Source of the DNA: Aequorivita marisscotiae
Lineage (GTDB): Bacteria > Bacteroidota > Bacteroidia > Flavobacteriales > Flavobacteriaceae
DNA: 64,000 nt
Direction: 5' to 3'
Assembly: GCF_029814825.1 (NCBI RefSeq)
Contig: NZ_CP122379.1
Location: 2,294,001-2,358,000, forward strand
The position numbers and the translations under genes were made by a program. How positions within the stretch are numbered: the stretch's first letter is position 1; each line of letters starts with the position of its first letter. Shown one piece after another: positions 61,482 to 64,000 of the stretch. The notes beneath the pieces are model-generated. The model had not been told where the DNA came from, did not search any database, and saw nothing but the letters and a program-made list of their open reading frames with translations.

Positions 61482-61717
61482 GGCAGTTTTACTGTTACGA
61501 AAGTAGAGAAATTAATTCAATAAGTCTTTGGGTTTATAGGGTGAAATTCATGTGTAAACTGGTGGGCTTGCGTCATAAATAATACTACTGCGTCATAATT
61601 TATACTTCTTCAGCAAACTTGACATATATCGCAACATAATGATTTATAGTCAACTAACTGCTTGTTGCATCTTTGTGGCAACAAAAATCAAATTATAAAT
61701 CATTAAAAACTTTAATC

Positions 61718-62311
61718 ATGAAATCTTTAGAAATCAAAACTTTTAAAACGACATTCCCTCTTTTACTTCTCATTCTATTATTTACAAGTGCATGTGCTCA
61801 AACTGACAAAAAAACAACTACATCTATTAATACTGAAGTAAAAGAAAAAGGCACCAAACCAAGTATGGATATTAATACTGCCGTAATATCCGGAAATCTT
61901 GAAGCGGTAAAACAGCATATTGAAGCAGGGACGGATATCAATCAAAAAGAGCCGATGAGCGGTTCGACCCCATTAATGTCTGCAGCTACATTTGATAAAC
62001 CTGAAATAGCAAAAGCGCTTATTGACGCCCAAGCAGATTTGTCCATAAAAAACAATGACGGCGCAACCGCTTTACATTCTGCCGCGTTCTTTGGCCGTAT
62101 AGAAATTGTACAAATGCTCCTTGATGCCAAAGCGGATAAAACCATAAAAAATAACTATGGGGCAACACCTCGGGAATCAGTATTAGGAAATTTTGCGGAG
62201 ATGCAGCCTGTTTACGAAATGATCATACAGCAATTAAAACCAATGGGCTTTAAACTTGACCTGAACGAACTTAAAAAAGCACGTCCTGTAGTTGCAATGA
62301 TGCTAGAGTAA
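61718..62311 (+). CDS. Ankyrin-repeat lipoprotein
   Basis: A 197-residue exported protein with lipoprotein signal (LLFTSAC, Cys25) and about three to four ankyrin repeats (residues about 55-165), e.g. SGSTPLMSAATFDKPEIAKALIDAQADLS and DGATALHSAAFFGRIEIVQMLLDAKAD. A longer frame starts at 61673, but the ATG at 61718 leads straight into the signal peptide. A -7-like CATCTTTG lies at 61668-61675. It is divergent from the AraC-TPR regulator and 19 bp before the acyltransferase gene. Confidence 0.88.
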   Translation: MKSLEIKTFKTTFPLLLLILLFTSACAQTDKKTTTSINTEVKEKGTKPSMDINTAVISGNLEAVKQHIEAGTDINQKEPMSGSTPLMSAATFDKPEIAKALIDAQADLSIKNNDGATALHSAAFFGRIEIVQMLLDAKADKTIKNNYGATPRESVLGNFAEMQPVYEMIIQQLKPMGFKLDLNELKKARPVVAMMLE

Positions 62312-62330
62312 TTAATAAAACACTGCTAAA

Positions 62331-63461
62331 ATGACAACAGATAGAAGATATGATATAGATTGGTTACGGGTAATTGCCATAGGATTATTGCTTATTTATC
62401 ATATAGCCATTGTATTCCAACCCTGGGCTTTGTTTATAGGCTTTATTAAAAGTGACAATTCGGTAGAGAGCTTGTGGACTCCTATGACGATGCTGAATGT
62501 TTGGCGAATTCCACTCTTGTTTTATGTTTCTGGAATGGGCGTGTATTTTGCAATGAAAAAGAGAAGCTGGAAGAAGCTGATAACAGAAAGAACAAAGCGC
62601 ATTCTTTTACCTTTTCTATTTGGTTTCGTTGCAATTACGCCCTTACAGATGTTCATTTTTCAAAAATTTTATAATATGCCTTTAAGTTATTATCCCGGTA
62701 GCAGCCACTTATGGTTTCTGGGAAATATATTTATCTATGTGCTTCTGTTATCCCCTTTGTTTTTCTATTTGAAAAAATATAAAAATGGAAAATTTAGAAA
62801 AGCAATTTCAAAAATCATGAGTTACGCTATGGGGCCTGTATCTATCTCAGTCTTTTTTATGTTGGAAGTAGTTTTTGTTAAACCACAATTGTTTGAATTG
62901 TATGCCCAAACTTGGCACGGATTCTTTATGGGTTTTCTTGCTTTCATTTTTGGTTTTCTCTTAATGTATAGCGGTAATAGCTTTTGGCAAACGGTTTTAA
63001 AATGGAAATGGTTATATATAGGCATAGCGGCTGTTTTATATACCATTAGATTCACTGAGTATGAAGGGATTTCAAATATGTATCTCACAAGTTTAGAATC
63101 TAATTGCTGGATATTTGGAATTTTTGGTTTCGGGTTTCAGTATCTAAATAAACCTAGCGCATTGTTGAGCTATTTGAGTCAAGCTGCTTATCCGGTTTAT
63201 ATCATCCATATGTTTGTGTTATATGCGGGTGCATTTATCTTCTTACCATTAAGCCTTCCTCCTATTATAAAATTTTTAGGAATAACACTTTTCACCTTTC
63301 TCGCCTGCTTTTATCTATATGAGTTTATACTAAGAAGAGTTAATATAATAAGACCATTTTTTGGATTAAAATGGAAACAAAAAGTAAAGCAAGAATTTGA
63401 AGATAAAAGCACCATTAAAAAAGATTTGTTGAACATAAAATCAACAAATACTAATATGTAA
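62331..63461 (+). CDS. Acyltransferase 3 (OpgC/OafA-like) family membrane protein
   Basis: A 376-residue membrane protein with about ten helices. It begins RRYDIDWLRVIAIGLLLIYHIAIVF, the acyltransferase-3 signature with the active-site His, and continues with YYPGSSHLWFLGNIFIYVLLL and AAYPVYIIHMFVLYAG. Members O-acylate glycans or membrane lipids; the substrate is unknown. It probably shares a transcript with the ankyrin gene. Confidence 0.88.
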   Translation: MTTDRRYDIDWLRVIAIGLLLIYHIAIVFQPWALFIGFIKSDNSVESLWTPMTMLNVWRIPLLFYVSGMGVYFAMKKRSWKKLITERTKRILLPFLFGFVAITPLQMFIFQKFYNMPLSYYPGSSHLWFLGNIFIYVLLLSPLFFYLKKYKNGKFRKAISKIMSYAMGPVSISVFFMLEVVFVKPQLFELYAQTWHGFFMGFLAFIFGFLLMYSGNSFWQTVLKWKWLYIGIAAVLYTIRFTEYEGISNMYLTSLESNCWIFGIFGFGFQYLNKPSALLSYLSQAAYPVYIIHMFVLYAGAFIFLPLSLPPIIKFLGITLFTFLACFYLYEFILRRVNIIRPFFGLKWKQKVKQEFEDKSTIKKDLLNIKSTNTNM

Positions 63462-63569
63462 TAATACTTTTCAATCCTGCATACCTCTTAAATGATGGCT
63501 CCATGGATTTTGAAGCAAAATCAACATTCATCCAACAAGAATTTATTCCTTTAATTAACTTTTGAATCT

Positions 63570-64000
63570 ATGACAACTATTATAAAAAGTGAATCTCCAT
63601 ACGTAAAAAGCATAGTTATTCTTGCAATTATTGCCTTAATCATGCTAATGCCTATGGAAAATTTGTTTAGAATACTCACTAAGGATGATTTTAAATTAGA
63701 GTATATAAATCTCATTTTCAAAATGGGACTGATTTTTCTCATAGGCTATAGCATGATACGAATGCTAAAGACTCAAGCACTTGCAGGGGTGTCAGGACAA
63801 TTTTCTTGGCGATTTAAATACCTAAATTTAATTCCAGTGTATTTAATCATAATTGCAATTCTCGGTCTTTTAGATCAAAACTTTTCAGCAATAGCATCCG
63901 TAAATCTGATGCTATTGCTTATAGGGTGCTTTATGGTAGGCTTTGCAGAAGAATATCTGTTTAGAGGTTTATTGCAATCGCTCTTTTTAAAAAAATATGG
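63570..64000 (+). CDS. CPBP family intramembrane protease (partial, right edge)
   Basis: An open frame from the ATG at 63570 to the window end gives 143 residues with several helices. It ends in FAEEYLFRGLLQSLF, the first CPBP/Abi motif EExxFR, whose Glu pair and Arg belong to the putative active site. The rest lies beyond the window. Separated by 108 bp from the acyltransferase gene. Confidence 0.85.
   Translation, partial: MTTIIKSESPYVKSIVILAIIALIMLMPMENLFRILTKDDFKLEYINLIFKMGLIFLIGYSMIRMLKTQALAGVSGQFSWRFKYLNLIPVYLIIIAILGLLDQNFSAIASVNLMLLLIGCFMVGFAEEYLFRGLLQSLFLKKY

Overview
The window reads as chromosomal DNA of a member of the Flavobacteriaceae (Bacteroidota). The base composition is AT-rich, promoters carry the Bacteroidota -7 element TAnnTTTG, and lipoprotein signal peptides are frequent. 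The clade-II-type NosZ, the fused CcoN-CcoO, the Lacal_2735-type small protein and the intergenic repeats (CTCGACTGCGCTCGA and 14-15 bp tandem units) also fit this family. No rRNA, tRNA, CRISPR array or insertion sequence was seen.

Layout. 1-6.3 kb: a minus-strand TetR-controlled efflux operon (TetR, TolC, HlyD adaptor, a VOC protein, a His-rich lipoprotein, two ABC ATPases, an ABC-2 permease cut by the window edge). 6.5-8.0 kb: a lipoprotein and a UspA protein. 8.2-15.6 kb: nitrous oxide reductase operon (cytochrome c, fasciclin lipoprotein, nosZ, membrane protein, nosL, nosD, nosF, nosY). 15.7-18.4 kb: two small minus-strand genes and an unrecognised 600-residue Cys-rich protein. 18.7-24.0 kb: norCBQD plus norE/norF-like genes. 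24.1-26.8 kb: a YefM/YoeB toxin-antitoxin pair and an ADP-forming acyl-CoA synthetase. 26.9-31.2 kb: a second, highly divergent NorC/NorB-like pair followed directly by nadA and nadB. 31.3-33.4 kb: a thioredoxin-like protein and a CoA-transferase. 33.5-38.3 kb: two tandem Rrf2 regulators with three Cys each, a flavin reductase, an AhpD-like protein, an SDR, a zinc-ribbon protein, a hemerythrin and the di-iron Fe-S repair protein Ric. 38.4-49.0 kb: a His-containing polytopic membrane protein and the cbb3 oxidase operon (ccoI, ccoS, ccoNO, ccoQ, ccoP, ccoG, fixH, a TauE/SafE-like gene, two tiny membrane proteins). 49.1-54.8 kb, minus strand: porin, nirK-cytochrome c fusion, SUMF1 protein, SCO1, and separately hemN. 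55.0-59.0 kb: decayed pirin and amidohydrolase remnants, an intact pirin, GNAT, DUF5996, YceI and DoxX. 59.4-64 kb: an AraC-TPR membrane regulator, an ankyrin lipoprotein, an acyltransferase and a partial CPBP protease.

Together the genes give nitrite -> NO -> N2O -> N2 (NirK, NorCB, NosZ) plus a high-affinity oxygen oxidase, copper and haem supply, and nitrosative-stress repair. No nitrate reductase is present in the window.

The strongest new observation is a single 44-bp promoter layout found ten times. A Crp/Fnr-type palindrome (consensus ATGAYnnnnRTCAT) is centred 29.5 bp upstream of a TAnnTTTG-like element, which puts it at about -41.5. It precedes uspA, nos, the 600-residue gene, nor, the norCB-like/nadAB operon, ric, ccoI, ccoS, the porin-nirK operon and hemN. 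It therefore ties two uncharacterised units, the 600-residue protein and the divergent NorCB-like/NadAB operon, to the denitrification regulon. No Crp/Fnr gene lies in the window.
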